The position numbers and the translations under genes are program-made. Shown in pieces: positions 54,718 through 64,000 of a DNA stretch of 64,000 nt. Under the pieces are notes generated by a model, which saw only the letters and a program-made list of their open reading frames with translations, searched no databases and was not told the origin of the DNA. Source of the stretch: Dactylorhiza incarnata (lineage: Eukaryota > Streptophyta > Magnoliopsida > Asparagales > Orchidaceae); the NCBI GenBank assembly GCA_033032865.1, contig JAWHQI010000166.1, forward strand, positions 2,356,001 through 2,420,000, given 5' to 3'. Positions within the stretch are counted from its first letter, which is position 1. Each line of letters begins with the position of its first letter.

Positions 54718-55936
54718 ATGTGGGCCTCATTTAATATTCGTTGTCGTTGGTGTGGAGATATTTCTCATGCTAGTGAGAGTTGTCCAAAGGGAGATAATAG
54801 CCCTAGCACTAAAGGCCCAGTATATGGAGCACTCACTTCTTCTGGTACTTCATATGGTGCGCGTAAGTATTATGGCTATTCTTCTGAGCTTTTAATGATA
54901 TACTTCTTTGCGGCTCCAGCACCTGTGTTGCCAAAGAAGCCAGCAAGGCAGTGCTTGTTTTGTCGGAGCACAGATCATGCCTTAAAGGATTGTGCTGCTT
55001 ATCTTCGCCAATTGGACGAGGATGACGAGCCGGATATCCGGATTGTCCCGAATCCTTTATCCGGCAGCACACCTTCTAATTTTGATTACGTGTATGTGCC
55101 ACCTTCATGTTTTGAAGGGAATGATGCATACACACTTATCAAAGTTGTGGCAGATGTATGTTCTGATAAGGCTGAGCCCATCTCCCCTTTGCATATATTA
55201 CCGCGCATGGAGTTGATTCTTTGTGAGGAATCAGTGCTTGACACTTATCCAAGCACTACTCCTCCCCCTTTTGTGCATACTACTACTTTTGTCTCTGATG
55301 CCATTATTGAGAATTTTTCGCAGGATAAGACAGGTGATTTATATATTATGCCTATTCCAATGGAGGAGGATATTTTCCAAGGTGACGAGGACTTTACCTC
55401 AGCACTGGTGGAGGAAGTCCAAATCATGGAGGAGGCCACAGATGATCCTGCCGATCCCTACAGCATTGTCGATAATGCCGACAGTATCCTTCTGCTTCAA
55501 CCTATTGGGAGTGAGACCGGGACCACTCCCCCGATTTTTGATTAGTTAAGTCATTCTTCTCTTTTATTCCTTGACCCCCAGTCTTCAGTGTCTGAGCCTG
55601 TGCAGGTTGATTCTTCACAGGAGGATTCAGAGCATCTTGCTTATGCCAATAAGGCGAGCATTCCCTTATGTGAGGAGGTTGATTTCCCCTCCATGGTGGA
55701 AGCTCCACTCATTGCCTTTTCCTCCTGCATCCGTCTTGAAGAAGACAATACTTTGCTGGGCAAGTACATATATTTTGGTGAGAATAGTGAGGAGGACTCC
55801 TCCACTTCTTACTTTCTGCTTCCTCTACCTGTGAATAGAAGGTATTATTATTTAGTTAAAGGGGTAACTGTTCTATCGCCATATCGGTACCCATTACCGA
55901 CACGGATATTAGGCCAGTTACTTGTGCACTTTTCTC
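54718..55936 (+). pseudogene. G2 ORF: two-zinc-knuckle acidic protein, no known family
   Basis: 54718-55545 (275 codons) starts with knuckle CRWCGDISHASESC, a linker, then a second knuckle CLFCRSTDHALKDC. A long acidic region follows, with no enzymatic motif that I recognise. A TAG at 55543-55545 is in frame with a further open stretch to 55936, where D begins. The first ATG choice is uncertain; an upstream gag domain is absent. It may be a nucleocapsid-like protein retained by a non-autonomous element for RNA packaging; this is inference only. Confidence 0.65.
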
Positions 55937-57380
55937 TGAAAGTATCTAGTCGCAACCTAAATCACCTAGAGGGGGGTGAATAGGTAGATTCTGCGTCTTT
56001 TTGCGGAATAAAAATATTGGAAGTAAAAGCACACAGAAAAGTAAACACAGCACAACACAGAGAATTTATAGTGGTTCCCCGATGTGGGTAGTCCACTTTC
56101 CCGCCTCGCCTATCTAGCACTCCAAGGCTAGATTGGGCTACTTCACCAAACTCAGATCAATCAATATCCTACTACTCGGAGTTCACAACTCCTACAAGCT
56201 CGGAGCAAGAATACTTCTACAACAACTCGGAGAACAAACTTCTCCTACAAACTCGGAGCACACAAGCTCCTACAACTCGATCCTCAAACAAGGATCTACA
56301 CAATAACTCGGAAGCAAGCTTCCTACAAGATTTAAAATATGGTTCTTATAACAACACAGTAAATTGAAAAACAATCTTCTTAAACTTCCGATGAAGTTCT
56401 TCTTCAGATCTTGAGAGAAAGATTTCTTCTTCTTAGCAATAAACTTCAGTCCTTTGTGAATGAAGAATGAAGAAATCTTGAAAACGATTTGAAGCTAGAT
56501 CTGAGAACTTGAATCGACTTGATCAATAGAAGATGAGAGCTAATCAGTAGATCTTGATCTTGACGATTGAACTTTTGAGGACGAGTCACGAATCGCTGGC
56601 TTTGACAGAGACGAAATGTTTGCGCAAGAATAGTCGGCCGTCAGTCGTAGTTTGCGAGAGATTTTTCAATTCACGATTAGGGTTATTTTGAAATAATCCT
56701 TAGGTATTTATAGAATCTACTTCCAACGGTCATAAGCACGAATTAGGGATCAAGCTCCACGTGTACTGTACATGGGAAATGCCCTAAAGAATACGCCGTC
56801 GAAATGAACCGGAAACTACCTGCAGACCGATTCGGCGAAATGGATTAACCGAATGGCATTAACCGAATTTATTCGGTTAAACCATATAGTCAAATTCGGC
56901 AGTTCTAGGGATTCGACTAAACAGATTCACCGAATTTCATTAGTCGAATTCGACTATTCTTTTACTTAGAAAAATAAACCTTTCGGACAGGGATTAGCCG
57001 AATTTGGTTATATCCATTCAAACCATATAGTCGAATTTGACTATATATTCTTAAATGATATAATCGAATTTTACTTAAGTTCTTTTCCTTTCTCAAATGA
57101 TTCCATCATCAGCTCCAGTCCTTCTTCTCTAGCACTTTATAAATGAAGTACATCCCAATAGAGAGATTTCACATGAGCCAACACTTTGGTATATACAATG
57201 AGGGATTACATTGCACAGGCCTGTGTTTGACGACTCATTGAAACCTGACATTGGTTTGTACTTAGAGTGTAATAACCTGTCACATCACAGCTAAAGTGCG
57301 TAATCAAATACAATTATAATTTGTCTTAGTTTGAAGGGGACTTCTTCAAATCAGGGCTATTGTGGATACAATACCCAACA
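55937..57380 (-). repeat. D 3' LTR (1,444 bp)
   Basis: Minus strand opens TGTTGGGTATTG and ends ACTTTCA, like S1/S2. U3 dyads at 56790-57065 include the perfect palindrome TAGTCGAATTCGACTA (56941-56956) and CCGAAT/ATTCGG pairs. TATAAATA is at 56712-56705. A hairpin array occupies 56178-56323. Confidence 0.85.
56178..56323 (-). repeat. Hairpin array in D LTR
   Basis: Five short hairpins: GGAGTT/AACTCC (56178-56192), GGAGAA/TTCTCC (56229-56245), GGAGC/GCTCC (56255-56270), GATCCT/AGGATC (56279-56296) and GGAAGC/GCTTCC (56310-56323). Stems differ but all pair perfectly. Units are separated by CTACAA-type spacers. Confidence 0.85.
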
Positions 57381-57576
57381 ATCTCCCCTTATTCGAAGAA
57401 GTCAGAACCCTATCTACTAAGGTGAATTGCACATGAAATAATAAATATAAGAAAGTAAAGAACTGAACTATGTGGATATATAAAAGCATCAAAAACTTAA
57501 GTCATCCAAAAATTAATTTAACAGCAATATATAAATGTTCTTAAAAGAGAAATAGAGTCTAGCAATCAAGTATCCA
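57381..57576 (-). promoter_or_regulatory. D polypurine tract and 3' spacer
   Basis: Minus strand AAGGGGAGAT at 57390-57381 adjoins the LTR. The rest is AT-rich spacer after the ORF stop. Confidence 0.8.
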
Positions 57577-58869
57577 TCATTTCTCTTTCGTCTTTCCCTT
57601 TTGAATCTTCTTCAATTGTTTGACAAAGTAAGCTTTTGGCTTCGGAAAATATCTTGGAGGAGGAGAAGGAGGCTTTTCATCATCTTGATGGTTCCTGTAG
57701 TGAATTCTTCTCTTGAACCTAGTCATCTCCAATATGTGGATCTCATCTCTATCATAGTAATTGTCGACAGATTCATTAGAGTTCATCACGAGATTATAAG
57801 TGTCCAAAATGATATTCCTGGATTCCGGACTCCACAGTTCTCCAACAATCTTCCTGGGATGAGGTGCTCTTGGTTCTAGAGATCTTGGACCTGCAGCCCT
57901 TCTAGCATCATGCATAAAGCCACCTGAGCTTGATCCTCCTTGATCAACTCTAGCTCTTTTCCAGAAGTTTTCTTCTTCATCGTCTGACCAATGATAATTT
58001 TCAGGAGGAATAAAAGGTTCAGACGGAGCAGCAAATTGAATTTCTGGATGGAATTCTTCAGACGGAAACGCTGGCTGCGCAGAAGATTGGCCTGGCCCTT
58101 GGAAACCATGGGCATAGCCTCTTGACAATTCATTATGCAACCACATTTGATTTTGATGCAGATAACCATATAAATCTTGAAACTTGACATCAATCCCTCT
58201 TGAAATTTCTGAAAGCTGGGATTGAACATTCATATATGATTCTTGAATTCTTCCTTCGATCTCTCTATTCAAATCAAAAATTTGCGTTTGAATCCTTTCA
58301 TGCAATCTTTCCTCCCCCTTTCTGACTTCTTCAGTCAGGGTTTGGATAATTTCATTCTTTACACTTTGGAGAGAGTTCTGACTGGCCGATCTTCCCCTCA
58401 CTACATCCTCAAAAATATATTGCTGATTTTCAGAGAGTTTTGTAGTATTATCACAAATCGAGTGTAATCCATCCACTACATGCTTTAGGGTGGAAGCACC
58501 CATCGAGAAATATTCATCTTGCTTTTCTTTGACCTTGTCTAAACTGTGAGCTACTGAATGTAAATGATTTCCCATCCCCTTCTCTATGGCTCTGGTCTTG
58601 TCAAAAACCTGATGGAGAGCAAATTCAAAGAATCTTTTCTGCTTTATAAGCAGTTCTTCCAAATTGATCATCATGGAGTCTTCAGCAGAGGGAGGTTGAG
58701 ATTGGATTCGAGAGGATATTCCAAAATCATCCTCAGCGACCAGAAAATCACTTGAATCGACATCATTCATATAGTGATAAAATTGAAGAGCATCAAGGGT
58801 ATCTGTGAAAATTTCTCGGACCTTGTGAGAGCAAGCAGGAATAACAACTAGAGATACAAGCCAAAGCAA
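57577..58869 (-). CDS. D accessory protein: long coiled coil with basic C-terminus
   Basis: About 420 codons in sense orientation, ending near the 3' LTR. It has an acidic N-terminal part, a helical coiled-coil region (about residues 70-230, Lys/Glu/Gln-rich heptads), a Pro/Gly/Ser linker with an acidic WSDDEEENFWKRAR motif, and a basic end KKIQKGKTKEK. The listed start is not an ATG-certain start: a TAA lies just upstream at about 58882 and E cuts the gene 25 bp beyond, so an upstream exon may be missing. Position and tail resemble the S1/S2 accessory proteins, but I cannot see the conserved folded domain here. Confidence 0.7.
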   Translation of the reverse strand: MLWLVSLVVIPACSHKVREIFTDTLDALQFYHYMNDVDSSDFLVAEDDFGISSRIQSQPPSAEDSMMINLEELLIKQKRFFEFALHQVFDKTRAIEKGMGNHLHSVAHSLDKVKEKQDEYFSMGASTLKHVVDGLHSICDNTTKLSENQQYIFEDVVRGRSASQNSLQSVKNEIIQTLTEEVRKGEERLHERIQTQIFDLNREIEGRIQESYMNVQSQLSEISRGIDVKFQDLYGYLHQNQMWLHNELSRGYAHGFQGPGQSSAQPAFPSEEFHPEIQFAAPSEPFIPPENYHWSDDEEENFWKRARVDQGGSSSGGFMHDARRAAGPRSLEPRAPHPRKIVGELWSPESRNIILDTYNLVMNSNESVDNYYDRDEIHILEMTRFKRRIHYRNHQDDEKPPSPPPRYFPKPKAYFVKQLKKIQKGKTKEK

Positions 58870-58894
58870 CCAGAAACAATTTTAGGCAAACAAC

Positions 58895-60038
58895 TGATCT
58901 TTATTGATAGCAAACTTCAATTACAGGGCAAGACATGCTTGACGAGACATGATCTCGTCAGCACAAAACTCCAAAGAGAAGTACAAAAAAAAACTGATAA
59001 AAGGAGACCGCCTAACCCGCGCGACCTCCCATGCGATCTCTGATAGTTGCTAGACCGCAACTCTCTGCCGACCACAGAACACCACCAGACCGCTGCACAG
59101 ACCGCTCCCTTCTTCCGACCTCCTGATACTCCCGAAATCCAGCACCACAACTCCAAGCCGCAGACCGCCTGAACACTTTCAGAGGAAGAGGTGATCGCTG
59201 CTGCCCACACTATCCGCAGAAGCTGCACAAGAAGAGTTCAATCAGAGACTGCCCGGTCAGAAATAAGCAGACCGCAAGAACAAGAGCGAACTCAGCTTAC
59301 ACTTGGTGTGTCAACTTGCTGCTATAGTGGCCTCCTATTTATAGGCGTGGGACCTAATCCAGTCACCACCCTATGAGATAGGATCACCACCCCCCCAGAC
59401 CGCGCGACCAGACCGGTCAACCCGCGCGATCAGCAACAGAACTCCTGCTTCATTTTGGTGAACACGCCAGCTTCAACATCGACCATGAGAGACCGCCACT
59501 CTCACAGCAGACCGCGACTCCACAAGGAGCTCGCCAGACCGCCCGAAGCTATTCACCACCTGTGTTCGCACGAGACTGCGAACACAGTCAGTTCGCCATT
59601 AGATCGCGAACTCCTGTCCGCATGTCGATCTCCTCCTGAGACCGCGAACAGCAACCAGCTCGCATACCAGTCTCCTCCTGAGACCGCGAACTGAGACCGC
59701 GCGACTAAGACCCTTAGTCCGCGAATACCCTCAGAAAGCCCGGTCAGCTACCAGACCGCATTCCGGAGAGAACCTGGATCAAACTGTGCGGTCACACTAG
59801 ACCGCCACAGCCTTGAAGAGGACAGCACGCCACGCGGTCACGCACAGACCGCGCGGCTCCACCTTCAGCAGACTTTGGATAAGACCAGCGGTCAACCCGG
59901 GAGACCGCAGCTAGGCTTAGATCAGCCAGACCGCGGATGCAGACCGCCAGGTCGTGCGGTCACGTCAGACCGCCCGACCTCCTCCCAGACCGCCCAGGTC
60001 CAAAAGCCTCCTTCACTTCCACTTCAACAATTTCAACA
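58895..60038 (-). repeat. E 3' LTR (1,144 bp)
   Basis: Minus strand opens TGTTGAAATTG and ends AAAGATCA. GACCGC/GCGGTC half-sites are dense at 59396-60000. TATAAATA lies at 59343-59336 and an AATAAA signal at about 58908-58903. The PPT AAGGGGGAG precedes it. Confidence 0.85.
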
Positions 60039-63000
60039 CTCCCCCTTGAAGTGGGAAGTGGAAACCAGCCCAAGTAGCTCCCTTAGCCGTGTGAACGACC
60101 CCTTTGCCAGCGCCTTTGTGAAGATGTCTGCGACATTGTCCGCACTCCGCACATGCTCGACCGAAAGAGATCCCTCCAGCACCTTCTCCCGTATGAAGTG
60201 ATGCTCTATCTCGATATGCTTGGTCCTCGCGTGACAAACTAGATTGGTTACCAGTTTCAGAGCACTCTCGTTGTCACCGCGTAGCAAAGTCGGCTCCCGA
60301 ACCTCCTTGTGGACGTCTCCCACCAACCTCCTAAGCCAGATGGCTTCCTGAGCTGCCAAGGCCGAAGCCTTGTATTCCGCTTCTGTGGTGGAGACCGATA
60401 CGGAATCCTGCTTCTTGCTGCACCATGATATAGCCGTAGGGCCCGCCATGAAGACGAATTCAGATGTCGACTTCCGATCATCCGAATCTCCCCCGTAATC
60501 AGCATCCATGTATCCATGCACTTCGAAGCCCGCATCCCTCCTATATAGGAGACTCATGTCCGAGGTCGCCTTGACATACTTCAGAATGTTCTTGGCCGTT
60601 AGCAGATGAGGTACCTGTGGCTCCGCCATATACCGACTCACTCTGCCTACTGCATATGCAATATCCGGCCTCGTGATCGTCAGATAGATCAAGCTCCCAA
60701 CCAGAGCTCGGAACACCAACGGATCTTGCATAATCCTCCCCTCATCCTTCCGAAGCTTCATAGCCTTCTCCAGAGGTGTAGAGATGCACTTCCCTTCCTT
60801 CATGCCGAATCGCTCCACGATTCACTCCGCATATCCAGCCTGGGACACCAGCACTCCACTTTCCTTCCTCTGCACCTCGAGTCCAAGGAAATGGTGAAGC
60901 TCACCTAAGTCCTTCATCTCGAACCTGATAGATAGCTCGGCCCGTAGCTGTGCTACTTCCTCCTTCGAGTTCCCCGTCACGATCATGTCGTCAACGTATA
61001 GCAGTACGATGACTTGAAGCTCCCCGCTCTTCTTGACGAACAAGCTTGAGTCTGAGTCTGAAGCACAAAACCCACAGAATAGGAGATATTCTGCGATCTT
61101 TCCGTACCACGCCCTTGGCGCTTGCTTCAACCCATACAGGGCCTTCTTCAGCTTGTAGACATGCTCCGGAAAATCTTCAGACACAAAGCCTGGTGGCTGG
61201 ACCATGAAGATGTCCTTGTCAATCTCGTCGTACAAGAAGGCGTTCTTGACGTCGAGCTGCCAAATCTCCCATCCACTGAATGCCGCCAAGGCAATGATGA
61301 ACCGAACTGAAGTCATTTTGGCCACCGGACTGAAAGTCTCTTCGTAGTCTTCACCGCATTGCTGCGAGAACCCCCGAGCTACAAGACGAGCCTTATACCG
61401 CTCGATACTGCTGTCAGCTTTCTTCTTCAATTTGTAGACCCATTTGCATGTTACAGGAGTAGTGCCCTTGGGCTTGGCCACAAGAGACCAGCTCTCATTC
61501 TTCTCAAGAGCTGCCATCTCTTCTTGCATTGCAACATCCCACTCCTTCACGCCTTGGGCCTTCTCAAAGCTCGACGGCTCCCTCTCATCCAAGGGACCAG
61601 CGAAGAAACATGAGACAAAGCTCACTGCGTTTCCTCCTGTATAGCGATCAGGGGCAACGATTGCTCGCTTCGACCTCCTCAGCTCCTTCCCCTGAACCGC
61701 ATTATCTCCAGCTGCTTCTTCCCTAGCTCCTCTTCCAGACGTGCTAGGAGCATTGCTCCCCCTGCTCCCTGAACCAGAAGCCCCCGTCTCGGAACTAGAA
61801 GGAGATGGACCACCTGGTGACACAGGTAGCTCCACCTGAAGATTCTCCACAGCTTTCTCCGGCACCTCCACCCTGCTCTCTGGTAGCTCCACATCAGAAG
61901 ACCCCTTGTAAGATGTCACCTCATCGAACACAACGTCGCGAGAAACAACAAATCTCCGCGTCTCCGGGTCCATGCACTTCCAGCCTTTCTTCCTCTCATC
62001 GTATCCCACGAAGACTAGCTTCCTTGCTTTCGCATCCAGCTTCGTCCGAAGAGCATCTGGAACATGCACGTAGCAGGTGGAACCAAATACCCGAAGGTGA
62101 GCCACGCTTGGCTTCTCTTTGAACATCATCTCATGAGGAGTCAACATATTGATGGGACTCAAAGGCATCCGGTTGATGACGTAGGCAGCACAAGACATTC
62201 CCTCCGCCCAGAAGGACTTTGGGATGCTCTTGGCATGCAGCCAACACTTGCAGGTCTCCGTCAAATGACGGATCTTCCGCTCTGCAACCCCGTTCTGTTG
62301 TGGAGTATGAGCACAAGTGAGCTCCCTCCGGATGCCTGCCTTCCTGCAAAAACTGGAGAACTCAGCAGAGGTGAACTCCCCTCCGTTGTCCGTCCTCAGC
62401 TTCTTGATCCGCAGATTCAGCCGACCCTCCACGAGCTCCTTGAACTCCACAAACTTGGCAAACGCCTCCGCCTTCTCCTTCAGAAAGTAAACCCAGACAT
62501 ATCTGGTGTAATCATCGATCAACACCAACATATACCTGCTGCCTCCGAGGCTTGGGGTAGCAGTTGGTCCCATCAAGTCACCGTGGATGCACTCCAACGA
62601 CACACTACTCCTCATCTGCGACTTATCAAACGGCAGTCGATGAGACTTGCCGAACTGACATCCTTCGCAAACATGACCTTCACCGTAGGAAGATAGATTT
62701 GGCAGGCCCTTGACCAGACCTCTCACCGCCATAGCTTTCAGCTTATCCATCCCTACGTGCCCCAACCTCTCATGCCATATCACGACACCATCATTCGTCT
62801 TCATCTTGTCGACATAAGAACTTGTCGATAAAACAAACAAGTCTTTCACTCTCCTCCCGACATGGACGACCTCGGCCTTCACGGCCTCTACATTATGTAG
62901 AAATTTCACTTCTGTTGGGCCGAACAGAACGTGATACCCAGCGTCAACAGCGTTGGTAACGGAGAAGAGGATTTTCCTCATACCGGGCACATGATAGACA

Positions 63001-63185
63001 CTCTTCAGGATTAATGGCCCTCTATCACTGCCCAAGGAAACAACCCCGACCTTCTCGACTGCATGCACAGTATTATCTGCAGTAATAATAGCATTGTTAC
63101 CTGTGTAGGGCTCCGCTGAAGAAAGCTTCCATCCATCCCCGGTGAGGTGATGACCACACCCCGAGTCCACGATCCAGTCCTCCTA
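60033..63185 (-). pseudogene. pol: E pol: protease, integrase, reverse transcriptase, RNase H
   Basis: One frame from TAG 63185-63183 to TGA 60035-60033, with one further TGA at 60824-60822 between reverse transcriptase and RNase H. Protease IVDSGCGHHLTGD. Integrase HHCC (WHERLGH, CEGCQFGKSH), then Asp in HGDLMGP, Asp in RTDNGGEF and Glu in QQNGVAERK. Reverse transcriptase has [22 protein letters not shown] and YVDD at 60998-60987. RNase H has MDADYGGDSDDRKSTS and TKHIEIEHHFIREK. The pol stop TGA lies inside the LTR, and the PPT encodes Lys-Gly-Glu. Apart from the stops the catalytic residues look intact. Confidence 0.93.
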
Positions 63186-64000
63186 ATAGTTGATAGGAAC
63201 CGAGACACCAATAGAAGCCGAGAAGGCTCCTCCCCATCCTCCATCAATATGACTGGCCGGTGCTTCCTCCTTCTCAGCAGCATGCCCTGGCTGAGTATTC
63301 AGCCTGCAGTCCTTCTTGAAGTGCCCAACCTTCCCGCATTTGTAGCATTTGAGACCTTCCTTCTTCTTCTTCTCCTCAGCCTTAGGAAGATAGCCCCTCT
63401 CCTGCTATCCAGAAGTTGAAGGCCCATAGCCTCCAGCGGTCTTCTTCTTCTTATCCCACTTCTTCTTCTTTCCCGAGAAGAAAACCTCGCCATCTACCCC
63501 AGACACGGACACCCCCGCCATCTGCCTTGCTAGACTTTCCTGCGACGCTAGCAGATTCTCCAGCTCTATCAAAGACGGCTGATTAGCCCAACCCTGCACC
63601 GACGTCACAAAGGCCACATATTCCTTCTGCAGGCCGCGGATGATGTGCCTCTTCAGCTTCGCCTCAGAAATTGGCTCATCAGGATCCAGTGCTAATATCT
63701 CAGCGCAGAGGTTCTTCATCTTCAGAAAGAAATTTGAGATAGAAAGATCACCCTGAGCCGACCTTGCCAGCTCATTCTCTAAGAACTGTAGCCTAGCTAC
63801 ATTCTTCTTGTTAAACAACCCATCCAGGGCTCTCCAGATCTCGGCAGCTGATCCACACCCTAAGATGTGATCAAATAGATCAGGTGAAATGGCACGCTTC
63901 AAAGTGAACTCGGCCTTAGCATTGGTCTTTATCCATGCCCTCACGGCCGGACCATTGTCACCCGCTTCCGTTGCCTTCACCTCTTCAGTCGCATCTCCTC
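63186..64000 (-). pseudogene. gag: E gag, C-terminal two-thirds (continues beyond the window)
   Basis: The frame is open from the window edge to TAG 63407-63405 and then continues through knuckle CYKCGKVGHFKKDC (about 63350-63306) to the next TAG at 63185-63183. The helical gag domain (IWRALDGLFNKKN, LENELARSAQGD) is well preserved. Both TAG codons occupy positions where a sense codon keeps the polyprotein continuous. Confidence 0.9.

Larger units (their letters stand above)
53017..55936 (+). mobile_element. G2: gypsy-type non-autonomous element, 5' part
   Basis: The LTR 53017-54498 opens TGATGAG and ends CATCA like G1, followed by a tRNA-Asp PBS. The internal region encodes an unfamiliar protein with two zinc knuckles and no pol domain before element D interrupts at 55937. 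Inserted in the S2 accessory gene. Confidence 0.8.
55937..58894 (-). mobile_element. D: copia-type element, 3' portion
   Basis: Minus strand: accessory ORF, PPT and 3' LTR. The 5' part is hidden beyond element E, which inserted at 58894/58895. No pol is in view. Confidence 0.8.
58895..64000 (-). mobile_element. E: Ty1/copia element, runs off the window
   Basis: Minus strand: gag (open to the window edge), zinc knuckle, protease, integrase, reverse transcriptase, RNase H, PPT, 3' LTR 60038-58895. Gag-pol is one continuous frame interrupted by three stops. Inserted into D. Confidence 0.93.

Overview
The window is plant nuclear DNA made almost entirely of nested LTR retrotransposons. The evidence is Ty1/copia and Ty3/gypsy domain order, primer-binding sites matching initiator tRNA-Met or tRNA-Asp, polypurine tracts and 5-bp target-site duplications (TSDs). 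No host gene, rRNA, tRNA gene or CRISPR was recognised. The low-GC background and the SIRE-like copia and tRNA-Asp-primed gypsy elements suggest a large-genome flowering plant; the species cannot be named from this.

Layout, left to right. 1-9547: gypsy element G1 (+), 5' LTR cut by the window edge, gag-pol frame broken by two stops, 3' LTR complete. G1 sits inside the accessory gene of S1 (9548-15145, -), a copia-type element with gag plus an accessory gene and no pol. 15146-16575: unassigned GC-rich repeats, including a 28-bp minisatellite. 16576-20789: copia F (-), full pol order but decayed, 5' end lost. 20790-25536: chimeric copia C (+), with gag, an accessory-gene remnant, then only the end of RNase H. 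25537-27130: LTR-like DNA. 27149-28133: start of an A-type element (-).

The right half is one nest. S2 (-; 28134-30507 and 52212-53016) contains element A (+; 30508-52211, TSD GGTCT), which contains element B (+; 36871-47666, TSD CTACT). S2 is also entered at 53017 by G2 (gypsy, +). G2 is entered at 55937 by D (copia-type, -), and D at 58895 by E (copia, -), which runs off the window.

The most interesting biology is a recurring regulatory design. Elements A and B carry an antisense accessory gene between pol and the 3' LTR. S1 and S2 carry a sense gene of similar protein layout. These genes have their own TATA boxes, and in S1 and B predicted introns. In each family the promoter of the accessory gene and the LTR promoter share family-specific dyad-symmetric sites. 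In B these form a 41-bp composite module (two palindromes always 3 bp apart) placed 7-8 bp upstream of both the sense and the antisense TATA box. The same motifs occur inside gag just before its distal zinc knuckle. Separately, the transcribed parts of several LTRs carry arrays of small hairpins whose stems change in compensatory fashion. Together these suggest a TE-encoded (or host-factor) sense/antisense control circuit plus a structured leader RNA. This is inference from sequence pattern.
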